From Elusimicrobiota bacterium (GTDB taxonomy: Bacteria; Elusimicrobiota; Elusimicrobia; UBA1565; UBA9628), in the NCBI GenBank assembly GCA_016212855.1, contig JACRDP010000014.1:1-64000 (forward strand): a DNA stretch of 64,000 nucleotides, written 5' to 3'. The notes beneath the pieces are model-generated. The model did no database searches. It was not told the origin of the DNA and saw only the letters and a program-made list of their open reading frames with translations. This document shows, one piece after another, positions 20,170 through 29,832 of this stretch. The first letter of the stretch is position 1. The number at the start of each line of letters is the position of its first letter. The position numbers and the translations under genes were made by a program.

Positions 20170-20189
20170 GCCGGCCGCAAGCGGCCGGC
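20170..20189. terminator. Intergenic hairpin between convergent genes
   Basis: GCCGGCCGC-AA-GCGGCCGGC, perfect 9-bp stem between the gene ending at 20168 and aspS ending at 20221; no T tract. Confidence 0.4.
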
Positions 20190-20220
20190 ACAGACGCAGC
20201 AGCGGGAATCCTCGTAGCGT

Positions 20221-22023
20221 CTAGGACTTCGCGGGAACGGGCGCGGGCGCCGGCAAGTCGAGCTTGATGTGCAGCTCCTTGAGCTGCTTGGGCTTGACCG
20301 CCGAGGGCGCTTCGGAGAGCGGATCTCCGCCTTTCTGCGTCTTCGGGAAGGCGATCACGTCGCGGATCGACTCTTCGCCGCAGATGATCGCGGTGAGGCG
20401 GTCGAGGCCCATGCCGAAGCCGCCGTGCGGCGGCGCGCCGTAGTCGAGCGCGGATAAGAGCAGTCCGAACTGGCGCTGCTGTTCCGCGTCGTCGAAGCCC
20501 ATTAAGCCCAAAATCTTTCGCTGCATCGCGCCGCTGTGGTTGCGGATCGAACCGGAGGCGAGCTCGACGCCGTTGAGCACGAGGTCGTACTGGTGGCTGC
20601 GCACCGAGCCGGGATCCGTGTCGAGCTTGGGCGCGTCGGCGTCGAGCGGGCGCGTGAACGGGTTATGCGCGAACGTCCAACGCTTCTCCTCGGGCTCCCA
20701 CTCGAGCAGCGGGAAGTGCGTGACCCAGGAGAAGTGCCACGGCGTCGAGGGAGCGGGCTTGAGGCGCGCGATGATCTCCTTGCGGATCGCGCCGAGCACG
20801 GTGGAGGCCGGGATTTCCTTGTCGGCCGCGAAGAAGGTGTAGGTTCCCGCCTGGCCGCCGACCTTGGCCTTGATCGCGTCGAGCTCGGCGGGCTTCATGA
20901 ACTTGGCGATCGGCGTCTCGGGCCCCGCCGCGGTCCACTTGATCCAGGCAAGGCCTTTTGCGCCGTACACCTTGGCGACGTCGGTGAGCTTGTCGATCTC
21001 CGAGCGGGAGTAGTCCGAGGCGCAAGAGATGGCGCGCACGACGCCGCCGTCCTTGATCGCCGCCCCGAACACCTTGAACTCGCAGTCCTTGAGCTCGGCG
21101 GTGAGGTCGAGGATCTCGAAACCGTAGCGCTGGTCGGGCTTGTCCGAGCCGAAGCGGCGCATCGCGTCGAAGTAGTCGAGTCGGGGAAACGGGGTTTTGA
21201 TTTCAATGCCGAGAGCGGCCTTGAAAATCGCGGCCATCATCTTCTCGCAGGCGGCGTGGACGTCCTCCTCGCGCACGAAGGACATCTCGACGTCGATCTG
21301 GGTGTGCTCGTATTGCCGATCCGCGCGCAAGTCCTCGTCTCTAAAACAGCGTCCGAGCTGCATGTACTTCTCGATGCCCGAGGCCATGAGCATCTGCTTG
21401 AAGATCTGGGGCGACTGCGGCAAGGCGTAGAACTGGCCCGCGTTCAGGCGCGAGGGCACGAGGAAGTCGCGCGCGCCTTCGGGCGTGGCCTTGGTCAGGA
21501 TCGGCGTCTCGACCTCTAAAAAGCCCTCGGAGGCGAGCGCATTTCGCGCGGCCATCGCGATCGTGTGGCGCACGGTCAGGTTCTTGAGCATGCGAGCTCG
21601 GCGCAGGTCGAGGAAGCGGTACTTGAGCCGCGTCTCCTCGTTGACGTTGATGTGCTCGTCGATCTCGAAGGGCAGGACCTTGCAGACGTTGAGCGTGGTC
21701 ACGCTGTCGGCGTTCAGCTCGATCTGGCCGGAGGGAAGCTTGGGGTTCTCGGTGCCCTTGGGGCGCTTTTGAATGACGCCGGCGATGCTCACCACGTATT
21801 CGGCGCCGAGCCTGGCGGCCGCCAGGAACGCCTCCGCCTTCTCCGGGTGCACGACGACCTGGACGAGGCCGGAGCGGTCGCGCAGGTCGAAGAAGTAGAC
21901 GCCGCCGTGGTCGCGGCGGGAATGGACCCAGCCGGCGACGCGGACGGTCTTGCCCTCGAAGGAGGCGTCGAGCTTGCCCGCGTGGTGCGTGCGCATCGGG
22001 TGGTCCATCAGGCCTCGATGCAA
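20221..22023 (-). CDS. aspS: Aspartyl-tRNA synthetase
   Basis: GWVHSRRDHGGVYFFDLRDRSGLVQVV, FRDEDLRADRQYEHTQIDVEMSFV, GGFGMGLDRLTAIICGEESIRDVIAFPKTQ. Confidence 0.97.
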   Translation of the reverse strand: MHRGLMDHPMRTHHAGKLDASFEGKTVRVAGWVHSRRDHGGVYFFDLRDRSGLVQVVVHPEKAEAFLAAARLGAEYVVSIAGVIQKRPKGTENPKLPSGQIELNADSVTTLNVCKVLPFEIDEHINVNEETRLKYRFLDLRRARMLKNLTVRHTIAMAARNALASEGFLEVETPILTKATPEGARDFLVPSRLNAGQFYALPQSPQIFKQMLMASGIEKYMQLGRCFRDEDLRADRQYEHTQIDVEMSFVREEDVHAACEKMMAAIFKAALGIEIKTPFPRLDYFDAMRRFGSDKPDQRYGFEILDLTAELKDCEFKVFGAAIKDGGVVRAISCASDYSRSEIDKLTDVAKVYGAKGLAWIKWTAAGPETPIAKFMKPAELDAIKAKVGGQAGTYTFFAADKEIPASTVLGAIRKEIIARLKPAPSTPWHFSWVTHFPLLEWEPEEKRWTFAHNPFTRPLDADAPKLDTDPGSVRSHQYDLVLNGVELASGSIRNHSGAMQRKILGLMGFDDAEQQRQFGLLLSALDYGAPPHGGFGMGLDRLTAIICGEESIRDVIAFPKTQKGGDPLSEAPSAVKPKQLKELHIKLDLPAPAPVPAKS

Positions 22024-22694
22024 AGCCCGGCGAGTTTATCGGGCGCGGGGATGCTGTAGCGGCCATCGTGCTGGGAGACGAGCCCGGCGCGGCGCAAGGA
22101 CGAGAGGGCGCGGGTCAGCGGCTCGCGGGTCGTGCCGACGACGTCGGCGAGCTCCTGCTGGGTGTAGCGCTCCTTGAGCACGAGCCCGCTCCCGTGGTTC
22201 TCGCCGGAGCGGCGGGCGAGGTCCAGGATGGCCTTGGCCACGCGGCCGAGGATGTTCCTAAACAGCAGGCCCTCGATCTCCTCGTTGGCGCGGCGCAGGC
22301 GCATGCATACGGTCTGGAGTAGGTAAAGGGCGAGCTTAGGGTCGTTGGCGAGCAGGCGCTGAAAGTCCTTCTTGCGGATCACCATCAGGCGCGAAGGCTC
22401 GACCGCCTGGGCGGCCGCGGTGCGGGTGGTGCCCTCGAGCAAGGACATTTCTCCAAAAAACTCACCTTCCTTGAGATACGCGAAAGTTTTGCGTTTTTTA
22501 GAGGCGGAATTGGTGAAGATCTTGATGCGGCCGGAGAGGACGATGTACATCGCGTCGGCGTCCTGGCGCTTGGCGAACACCGACTGGCGGTCGTGCAACG
22601 TCAGCTCCTCGGCGAGGCGGTAGACCTCACCCAGGTGCTTCGCGCTCAGGGCGGATAGAAACGGGATTTTTTTAAGGAGACGCGCGCCGCTCAT
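22008..22694 (-). CDS. Crp/Fnr family transcriptional regulator
   Basis: cNMP-binding fold (YIVLSGRIKIF...GEFFGEMSLLEG) plus HTH_Crp (YTQQELADVVGTTREPLTRALSSLRRAGLV). Confidence 0.9.
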   Translation of the reverse strand: MSGARLLKKIPFLSALSAKHLGEVYRLAEELTLHDRQSVFAKRQDADAMYIVLSGRIKIFTNSASKKRKTFAYLKEGEFFGEMSLLEGTTRTAAAQAVEPSRLMVIRKKDFQRLLANDPKLALYLLQTVCMRLRRANEEIEGLLFRNILGRVAKAILDLARRSGENHGSGLVLKERYTQQELADVVGTTREPLTRALSSLRRAGLVSQHDGRYSIPAPDKLAGLCIEA

Positions 22695-22757
22695 GCACCC
22701 GATACTAGCTTTCTTGCCCGGGGGCGTTCAAGACGGTCAGTTTGGTAAGATCGGCCC

Positions 22758-23108
22758 ATGAAACTCTGCGGCGTGCTTGCCGGCGCCCTCCTGCTGGCGG
22801 GTTGCTCGGGCGGACGCACGCTTCGCTTTGAAAGCTCGGTTCCGGCCTCGGTCGAGGACTCAGGCGGAAAGACGCTTTGCGCACCCACGCCCTGCTCCTG
22901 GCGCGTCTCGCGCGAGACGTGCGGCGTGCTCGATTCCTCGAGCGGCTATCTGCGCGTCAGCGCCGTCGCGAGCGATGGGGCGCGGCTGGACGCTCCGCCG
23001 CTGAAGACCTGCGCCGTCCTCGAGGGGACGCTCGTGAGGTTTCGTTTCGCGGGTTCGGGGGCGCCGGAAGGTCGAGTCGACGTTCTCTCTAGAGAGACCA
23101 AGCCGTAA
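22758..23108 (+). CDS. Small lipoprotein, hypothetical
   Basis: MKLCGVLAGALLLAGCSGG lipobox. Confidence 0.5.
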   Translation: MKLCGVLAGALLLAGCSGGRTLRFESSVPASVEDSGGKTLCAPTPCSWRVSRETCGVLDSSSGYLRVSAVASDGARLDAPPLKTCAVLEGTLVRFRFAGSGAPEGRVDVLSRETKP

Positions 23109-23838
23109 GCGCTTGGAGCGTCGCCCCGTCGGTGCTGTCGATCTTGAGCGGCGTCACGGACACCCGTCCTCGCGAGACGACGCCGACGTCTGTCCCGGGC
23201 TCGTTCACGCCGCTGACCTGACGGCCCGCGAGCCAATAGTACTCGAGGCCGCGCGGGTCGGAACGGCGGGTCACTTCGGTACCGTAGATACGGCGGCCGA
23301 GCCTGGCGGGCTGCCCGGCCTTGTAGGGCTTGCCGCCCGCGGCCGGGAAGTTCACGTTGAGGCAAACTCCCTTCGGGAGTTTCTTCTGCAATACCTGCTT
23401 GGCCAGGCGCTGCGCGAAGACGCCGGCGCCCTTCCAATCCTTCGTCCCGTCGGGGTCCATGGAGAAGGCGATCGCGTCGATCTTGAGCAAGGTGGCTTCC
23501 ATGGCGGCGGCAACCGTGCCGGAGTAAATCACATCCTCGCCGAGGTTGTAGCCGCGGTTGATGCCCGATACGACAAGGTCGACTTTCCCCTTCAGGATCT
23601 CGAGCACGCCGAAGCGGCAACAGTCCGCGGGAGAACCGTTCAGGGCGTAGACCCCCTCGGATTTCTTGTGGATGCGGATCGGCTTATGAAGCGTAAGCGA
23701 GTGCGAGTCGGCGGAACGCTCGTGGTCGGGAACGGAAACGGTGACCAGCCCGATCTTACGCATCGCGGAAATTAAGGCGGGCAAACCGGGGCCGTAGATG
23801 CCGTCGTCATTGCAAACAAGAATCCGTGGCCGTTTCAT
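23089..23838 (-). CDS. surE: 5'/3'-nucleotidase SurE
   Basis: RILVCNDDGIYGPGLPAL, VSVPDHERSADSHSLTL, NGSPADCCRFGV, VVSGINRGYNLGEDVIYSGTVAAAMEA. Confidence 0.96.
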   Translation of the reverse strand: MKRPRILVCNDDGIYGPGLPALISAMRKIGLVTVSVPDHERSADSHSLTLHKPIRIHKKSEGVYALNGSPADCCRFGVLEILKGKVDLVVSGINRGYNLGEDVIYSGTVAAAMEATLLKIDAIAFSMDPDGTKDWKGAGVFAQRLAKQVLQKKLPKGVCLNVNFPAAGGKPYKAGQPARLGRRIYGTEVTRRSDPRGLEYYWLAGRQVSGVNEPGTDVGVVSRGRVSVTPLKIDSTDGATLQALTAWSL

Positions 23839-23840
23839 AT

Positions 23841-24896
23841 TTATTTTAAATTCTCGAGTTCGTCAACAAAAGTCGCTGTCGTCCGGTCTGCCGCAGGCAG
23901 ACCGAGCTTAGACCAATCCGGGTGAGGCGGTGACATTAGCAAATCGGCCAGCGCGGCTCCCAGAAGGTCACCCAAGTCGTTGTCGTTAATCCGTTTGGCC
24001 GTGCCGGCAATTTCAAACACGCGGGCGTTAGCGTCCTGATGATTCGCCGCCGCGTGAGGGTACGGGACTAGAATGCTCAGCTTCCGTTGCGCCGCCAGTT
24101 CCGCTAAAGTGCTCGCTCCCGAGCGGCACACGACGATATCTGCGGCGGCGTAAGCCGCCGCCATGTCGTCGAGATATTCAAGTATCTTTGCCGAAACTCC
24201 GGCCTTTTCATAGGACGCGCTCGTTTCCGCGCCCTTTCCATTGCCGGTCAAATGCAGCACCTGCGCCGAAACTCCGGAAGCCTTCAACGCCGCCGCGAAG
24301 CCGGTATTGATCGCCGTCGCCCCCTGCGATCCACCGAACACGAGGATGGTCTTCTTCGTCGGGTCGAGCCCGAGTTTTTTGCGGGCGGCTATCGCTTCCA
24401 GGCGCTCATGTAATTCGGGTCTTACGGGAGTTCCCACGACTTGGCCCGTCCCCTCGATCGGCGGCAGCCCCCAAAACAATTTCGCCCCGAACTTCATCGA
24501 AGCCTTATTCGCCAGCCCCAAAATCGCGTTCGACTCATGAAGCGCGACCGGTACCCCGCGCCGCCAGGCCCCGTACGCGCACGGAAAGGTCAAATACCCC
24601 CCCATCCCGACGATGAGGTCCGGTTTGAAATCGCGCGTCACCTTGGACAGCAGGCATAGGCTCGACAGCAATTTGGCCGTAAACGAAAACAGCTCCGGCC
24701 CCAGCGACCGCGGCAGCCCCCGCAGATCGACCTCGAGACAGGCCAGCCCCGCCGCTTCGAGCTTGGCCTTCGCCGGATCGTCTTTCTTCACGACGAGCAG
24801 TGGCTCCCACCCGCGCTTCTTTAATTCCAAGGCCGCGACAAGGCCCGGATAAAAATGGCCCCCGGTTCCGCCCGCGGCGATCAGCACCCGCCTCAC
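23841..24896 (-). CDS. murG: UDP-GlcNAc:undecaprenyl-PP-MurNAc-pentapeptide transferase MurG
   Basis: VRRVLIAAGGTGGHFYPGLVAALEL; VFGGSQGATAIN; AADIVVCRSGASTLAELAAQRKLSILVPYPHAAANHQDANA. GTG start overlaps the ftsW stop; the track ORF is over-extended. Confidence 0.95.
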   Translation of the reverse strand: MRRVLIAAGGTGGHFYPGLVAALELKKRGWEPLLVVKKDDPAKAKLEAAGLACLEVDLRGLPRSLGPELFSFTAKLLSSLCLLSKVTRDFKPDLIVGMGGYLTFPCAYGAWRRGVPVALHESNAILGLANKASMKFGAKLFWGLPPIEGTGQVVGTPVRPELHERLEAIAARKKLGLDPTKKTILVFGGSQGATAINTGFAAALKASGVSAQVLHLTGNGKGAETSASYEKAGVSAKILEYLDDMAAAYAAADIVVCRSGASTLAELAAQRKLSILVPYPHAAANHQDANARVFEIAGTAKRINDNDLGDLLGAALADLLMSPPHPDWSKLGLPAADRTTATFVDELENLK

Positions 24897-26011
24897 TTCA
24901 GAGCCTCCGCGCGCGACTGCCGCGAGATGTTGAGGAGCACGCCGACGCCGAGCATGGTCGACAGCAACGAGGACCCGCCGTAGGAGAAGAAGGGCAGCGG
25001 AATGCCCTTGGTCGGCAGGAGCCCGATCGACATCGCGATGTTGAAGAAGGCCTGAAGAGTGATGCTGAACGACACGCCGCAGGCGAGCAAGGTGCCGAAC
25101 AAGTTGGGCGCGGCGCGCGCGATGCGGATGCCGCGGATGAGGATCGTCGTGTACAGCGCGAGGATCACGGCCGCCCCGAGCAGGCCCAACTCCTCGCACA
25201 CGACGGGGAATATGAAATCTGTGTGAGGCGTGGGTAGATACATCAGCTTGAGTTTAGAAGCGCCGAAGCCCTTGCCGAGCCAGCCGCCGGAGCCGACGGC
25301 GAGGATGGACTGCGCGAGTTGATAGCCCGCGCCGCGGATGTTCTCGAAGGGCGTGAGAAAGCTCAGCAGGCGCGCGCGGCGGTACGGCTTGCGCCACAGC
25401 TCGATGGCGATGACGGGGACCGCCAGCGCCAGCACGCCTAAGATCGCGCTCACGCGCGCGCCCGCGACGAACAGCATGAGCACGGCGACGGAGAAGATCA
25501 GGGCCGGGGTGCCCAGGTCGGGCTCGAGACCGATGAGGATCAGAAGGACGCCGACGACGCCGAGCGGGATCGCCAGGCCGGGGACGATTTGTCCCAGCTT
25601 GCTGTGCTTCTTGTCGAGGTAGGCGGCGAGGAAGAGGATCGAGGTGAGCTTGGCGAACTCGGCCGGCTGGAGGCCGATGGGGCCGAGGCGGATCCAGCGC
25701 TTGGCGCCGGCGACAGCGGGAAAGAACAGGGCGGCGACCAAGGTCAGGCAGGTGACCGCGAAGATCGGCATGAGCCACTCTTTCAGGCGGTTGTAGTCGA
25801 GGCGGCTCATGGCACCCATGGCCAGCATGGAAATGATCGCCCAGATAAACTGGCGCTGGAAGAAGTACAGCGGGCGGCCGAGGTTCTTCTCCGCGTAGAT
25901 GGCGCTCGCGGAGTAGACCATGACCACGCCGATGGACAGCAAGGCGACGGCGGCTCCGAACAGCGCGTAGTCGATCGGCGCGCGCCGGCGCGCCGAGGGA
26001 CGCGGCTTCAC
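24893..26011 (-). CDS. ftsW: Probable lipid II flippase/SEDS glycosyltransferase FtsW
   Basis: SEDS family TM pattern; PTPHTDFIFPVVCEELGLLGA, GLLPTKGIPLPFFSYGGSSLL. Confidence 0.93.
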   Translation of the reverse strand: MKPRPSARRRAPIDYALFGAAVALLSIGVVMVYSASAIYAEKNLGRPLYFFQRQFIWAIISMLAMGAMSRLDYNRLKEWLMPIFAVTCLTLVAALFFPAVAGAKRWIRLGPIGLQPAEFAKLTSILFLAAYLDKKHSKLGQIVPGLAIPLGVVGVLLILIGLEPDLGTPALIFSVAVLMLFVAGARVSAILGVLALAVPVIAIELWRKPYRRARLLSFLTPFENIRGAGYQLAQSILAVGSGGWLGKGFGASKLKLMYLPTPHTDFIFPVVCEELGLLGAAVILALYTTILIRGIRIARAAPNLFGTLLACGVSFSITLQAFFNIAMSIGLLPTKGIPLPFFSYGGSSLLSTMLGVGVLLNISRQSRAEALK

Positions 26012-27396
26012 TTAGCCTTGGCCGCCGCGGCGACGAGAGCCTTGAAGCGCCGCCCGCGGTCTTCGAAATCCCGGAACTGGTCGAAGGACGCGCAGGCGGG
26101 CGAGAGGAGCAAGGTGTCCCCCTTCTCGCCGATGCGCAGGCCGGTGTCCACGGCCGTCTCGATAGTCCCGCACGGGAAGATCGGAACGAGGCCGGAAAGG
26201 TCCTCCTCGATGCGCCGCGCGGCGGAGCCGATGGTCAGGATGCCTTTGACGGTCTTCTCGATCCAGGGCTTGAGCGGAGTATACGGGAAGCCCTTGTGCA
26301 GACCGCCCAGGATGAGGAGCAGGCGCTTGCCGCCGGGCTCGAAGGCCTTGAGCGCCACCATGGTGGAATCGACGTTGGTCGCCTTGGAGTCGTTGACCGC
26401 GGCGATGCCGCGCACGGTGCCGCTGGGCTCGATGCGGTGCTCCACGCCCTTGAAGGTCTTGAACGCCTTCGAGATCGCCGCGGGCTTGATCCCGCGCGCC
26501 AAGGCGAGCAGGCCGGCCGCCATCGCGTTCTCCAAGTTATGGCGCCCCGGCAGTTTCGGCGGAATCAGGACGGTTTCCTTTTTCGCGCCGGGCAGCTTGA
26601 AGTGCAACTTGCCCTTCTCCTCCCAGGCGTGAATTTGGGGCCCCTTCGTTCCGAAGTAGAGGCGCTCCGACGGACATTGGCGGGACATTTTATAGACGGT
26701 GGGATCGTCCGCGTTGAACACGCAGGCGTCGCCCGGGCCCTGCTCTCGGAAGACCTTCGCCTTGGCTTCTAAGTAAGCCGCCATGGAGCCATGGTGATCT
26801 AGATGGTCCGCCGTGATGTTGAGGATCGCGGAGGCGCGCGGCTCGAAGTAAGAGGAGTCCTCGAGCTGATAGCTCGAGCATTCGATCACGAGCACGTCCT
26901 TGGGCTTGGACGCGGGCGCCGTCGTCGAAATCGGGATGCCGATGTTCCCGCCGAGCAGAGCCGCGCGGCCGCGCGGCAGTCCGGCCTTGAAGATCTCCCA
27001 GGTCAGCTGGGTCGTCGTGGATTTGCCGTTGGTGCCGGTGATCGCGACCACCGCCTTCGCCTTGGAGAACGCCAAAGCGATCTCGAGCTCGCTGAACACG
27101 GGAATGCCCTTGCCGGCCAAGAGCTTGAAGATCGGGAGGTCGGGCTTGATCCCGGGGCTTTTGACGACGAACTTGCACTTGAGCAGGCGCTCGGAGTGGC
27201 CGCTCCACTCCCACTTGACCGCTTTCGGAAGGCCCTTCAGCGCGACGGACAGCTCCGCCTTCGGTCGGGAATCGGAGCCGAGAACCTTGTAGCCCTTCTT
27301 GAGCAGAAGGCGCGCGACCGACTGGCCCGAGCGGCCGAGGCCGAGGACGCCGGCCAGCTTGCCCTTTTTGAAGGCTTTCGGGTCGAATCCCTTCAT
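26008..27396 (-). CDS. murD: UDP-MurNAc-L-Ala:D-Glu ligase MurD
   Basis: VAITGTNGKSTTTQLTWEI; start MKGFDPKAFKKGKLAGVLGLGRSGQSVARLL at 27396. The track ORF is extended into mraY out of frame. Confidence 0.94.
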   Translation of the reverse strand: MKGFDPKAFKKGKLAGVLGLGRSGQSVARLLLKKGYKVLGSDSRPKAELSVALKGLPKAVKWEWSGHSERLLKCKFVVKSPGIKPDLPIFKLLAGKGIPVFSELEIALAFSKAKAVVAITGTNGKSTTTQLTWEIFKAGLPRGRAALLGGNIGIPISTTAPASKPKDVLVIECSSYQLEDSSYFEPRASAILNITADHLDHHGSMAAYLEAKAKVFREQGPGDACVFNADDPTVYKMSRQCPSERLYFGTKGPQIHAWEEKGKLHFKLPGAKKETVLIPPKLPGRHNLENAMAAGLLALARGIKPAAISKAFKTFKGVEHRIEPSGTVRGIAAVNDSKATNVDSTMVALKAFEPGGKRLLLILGGLHKGFPYTPLKPWIEKTVKGILTIGSAARRIEEDLSGLVPIFPCGTIETAVDTGLRIGEKGDTLLLSPACASFDQFRDFEDRGRRFKALVAAAAKAK

Positions 27397-28478
27397 CGGA
27401 TCTTGAGCGAGGCGAGCGCGGCGAGCATTAGGACTATGCTCACGATCCAGAATCGCACGGTCACCTTCGGCTCGGCGATGCCGCCCAGTTCGAAGTGATG
27501 ATGGATCGGCGCCATTCGGAAGATGCGTTTGCCGCCGCGCAGCTTGAAGGACGCCATCTGCAGGATCACGGAGAGCGTCTCGAGGACGAAGATGCCGCCG
27601 ACGATGGGGAGAAGCAGTTCCTGTTTCACGCACAGGGCCACGACGGCGATCACGCCGCCGAGGAACAGCGAGCCGGTGTCGCCCATGAAGATCTGCGCGG
27701 GGTACGAGTTGAACCACAAAAAGCCCAGGCACGCGCCGATGAGGCCGGCGAGGAAGATGGAGATCTCGCCCGCGCCCTCGATGTGGACGATGCGCAGGTA
27801 GTAGGCGAGCTTGACGTTGCCGGCGACGTAGGCGAGCACAGCGTACGCGAGCGCGCAGAACATCACCGTGCCCGCGGCCAGGCCGTCGAGGCCGTCGGTG
27901 AGGTTCACCGCGTTCGAGGAGCCGACGACCATCAGCACGGCGAGGGCGAAGTAGAGCACGCCGATGTCGACGAACAGCTCCTTGCCGTACGGGATATTGA
28001 GCATCGTCGTGAAGGCGCCGTTGGGCGGGCGGACGGCGAGGTAGGCGGCGACGCCGAGGCCGACGACGATCTGGATCAGGAACTTGGCCTTCGACGGAGC
28101 GCCCTTCGCGTCCTTCTTGATGAGCTTCAGGTAATCGTCCCAGAAGCCGATCGCGGTGAGGCAGATCGTGACCGACAGGAGCAGCCAAGTGAAGCGGTTG
28201 TCGGGGCGCATCCAGAGGATCGACGAGGAGACGACCGCGAGGAAGATCAAGGCGCCGCCCATCGTCGGCGTCCCGTGCTTGGACATGTGCGACTCGGGGC
28301 CGTCGGTGCGCTGCATCTGGCCGACCTTGCGTTCGCGCAGCGCGCGGATGAGGGCTGGGCCCAGCAGGAGGCTGACGGCGAGGGACGTCACGGCGGCGCC
28401 GGCGGCCCGAAACGTGATGTACTGGAAGACGTTCAGCGGGCTGAACAGCTCGCGGTACTGCGAGAGGTAATAGAGCAT
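27393..28478 (-). CDS. mraY: Phospho-MurNAc-pentapeptide transferase MraY
   Basis: KHGTPTMGGALIFLAVV, NAVNLTDGLDGLAAG, FMGDTGSLFLGG, APIHHHFEL. Confidence 0.97.
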   Translation of the reverse strand: MLYYLSQYRELFSPLNVFQYITFRAAGAAVTSLAVSLLLGPALIRALRERKVGQMQRTDGPESHMSKHGTPTMGGALIFLAVVSSSILWMRPDNRFTWLLLSVTICLTAIGFWDDYLKLIKKDAKGAPSKAKFLIQIVVGLGVAAYLAVRPPNGAFTTMLNIPYGKELFVDIGVLYFALAVLMVVGSSNAVNLTDGLDGLAAGTVMFCALAYAVLAYVAGNVKLAYYLRIVHIEGAGEISIFLAGLIGACLGFLWFNSYPAQIFMGDTGSLFLGGVIAVVALCVKQELLLPIVGGIFVLETLSVILQMASFKLRGGKRIFRMAPIHHHFELGGIAEPKVTVRFWIVSIVLMLAALASLKIR

Positions 28479-28479
28479 G

Positions 28480-29832
28480 TTAAAGCGCCTTGGCGAGCTC
28501 CTCGAGCCGCATCGCGCGGGAGGCCTTGAACAGCACGGCGTCCTTGGGCGTAAGCGCGGCCTTGATCTTCGACGTCCACGGCTTGGCGTCGAGCGCGTAC
28601 TCGACGGGAAAACGGGGCTTGGCCGCGGCCAGAGCGTCGGCGGCAGGCTTCATCTCGGGCCCGGCGAGGTACACGGCCTTCAGGTCGAGCGTCGCCAGCC
28701 ATTCGCCGAGCTCGCGATGGAACTTGGGCGAGCCGGGGCCGAGCTCGCGCATGTCGCCGAGCACGACGGTTTTCGCGCGCGAGGGATACTCCTCGAGGAA
28801 GGCCTCGATCGAGGCGCGCATCGAGGCGGGATTGGCGTTGTAGGCGTCGAGCACTAAGGACGCGCCGCTGGCGTGCGGGAGCGGCTCCTGTCGCATCATG
28901 CCGGGCTTGTAGGCCTGCAGGCCGGCGCGGATGGCGTCGGGAGCGAGGCCCATCGCCGTGGCCGCGGCGGCCGCGCCGGCGGCGTTGTAGCGGTTGAACG
29001 TCCCGAAGACGTTGAGCTTGACGGTGAGCCGATGCCGGTCGATGACGAGGGAGTCCTTACCTTCGATGCGCACGCGGCAGTTCGTCCCCGTGCCGTAGGC
29101 GACGGCGCGCGCGCCGAGGCGGGTTTCGAGCGCGGCCAGCCAGGGATCGTCGGCGTTGATGACGGCGGCACCGTCCTCGGGAAGGACGGCCACGATCTCC
29201 GAATTCGTCTGGAAGGTGGTCTCGATCGTGCCGAAGCTCTCGAGATGGTCGGGCCCGATATTGGTCAGCAGGGCCACGGTCGGTTGGACCACGCGCGCGA
29301 GCTCCGCGATCTCCCCCCTCCGGCAGGCCGCGAGCTCGAAGATGCCGTAGCGGTGCTCGGAGAGCAGCTCCAGCACCGAGAGCGGCACGCCGATCTCGTT
29401 GTTCCAGTTGCCCGGCGTCGCGCACACGGGGCCCACCTGGGCGCAGATGGACTTGAGCATCTCCTTGGTCGTCGTCTTGCCGTTGGACCCCACGATGCCG
29501 GCGACCGGGATGTCGAAGCGCTTGCGGTGATGATTGGCGAGGGCCTGCAGAGCCTTGAGCGTGTCGGGGACCTCGACGACATGAGCGGGACGAGCCCCGT
29601 CGGGCGCGAGCTTGCCGGTCGCGACGATCCAGCCCGCGCAGCCGGCCGCGAGCTCGGGAGTCAGCAGGTCATGGGCGTCCACGCGCTCTCCGACCAGGGC
29701 CCAGAACGCCTGCCCGGGCTTGAGCGCGCGCGTGTCCGTGGTGATGACGTCGATGGGCGCGGCGGCATCGCCGGTAATCAGGCGCCCGCCGGCGGCGCGC
29801 GCCAGCTCCCCCCACGTCAGATTGAGTTTCAT
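28480..29832 (-). CDS. murF: UDP-MurNAc-tripeptide:D-Ala-D-Ala ligase MurF
   Basis: VAGIVGSNGKTTTKEMLKSI, LDAYNANPASMRASIEAF, LGDMRELG. Confidence 0.95.
   Translation of the reverse strand: MKLNLTWGELARAAGGRLITGDAAAPIDVITTDTRALKPGQAFWALVGERVDAHDLLTPELAAGCAGWIVATGKLAPDGARPAHVVEVPDTLKALQALANHHRKRFDIPVAGIVGSNGKTTTKEMLKSICAQVGPVCATPGNWNNEIGVPLSVLELLSEHRYGIFELAACRRGEIAELARVVQPTVALLTNIGPDHLESFGTIETTFQTNSEIVAVLPEDGAAVINADDPWLAALETRLGARAVAYGTGTNCRVRIEGKDSLVIDRHRLTVKLNVFGTFNRYNAAGAAAAATAMGLAPDAIRAGLQAYKPGMMRQEPLPHASGASLVLDAYNANPASMRASIEAFLEEYPSRAKTVVLGDMRELGPGSPKFHRELGEWLATLDLKAVYLAGPEMKPAADALAAAKPRFPVEYALDAKPWTSKIKAALTPKDAVLFKASRAMRLEELAKAL

Noticed and set aside
24897-25199. Upstream extension of the murG ORF
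   Set aside because: Out-of-frame Arg/His-rich read-through of ftsW; GTG at 24896 gives the canonical MurG N-terminus.
27397-28188. Upstream extension of the murD ORF
   Set aside because: Shadow frame of mraY; MurD starts at 27396.
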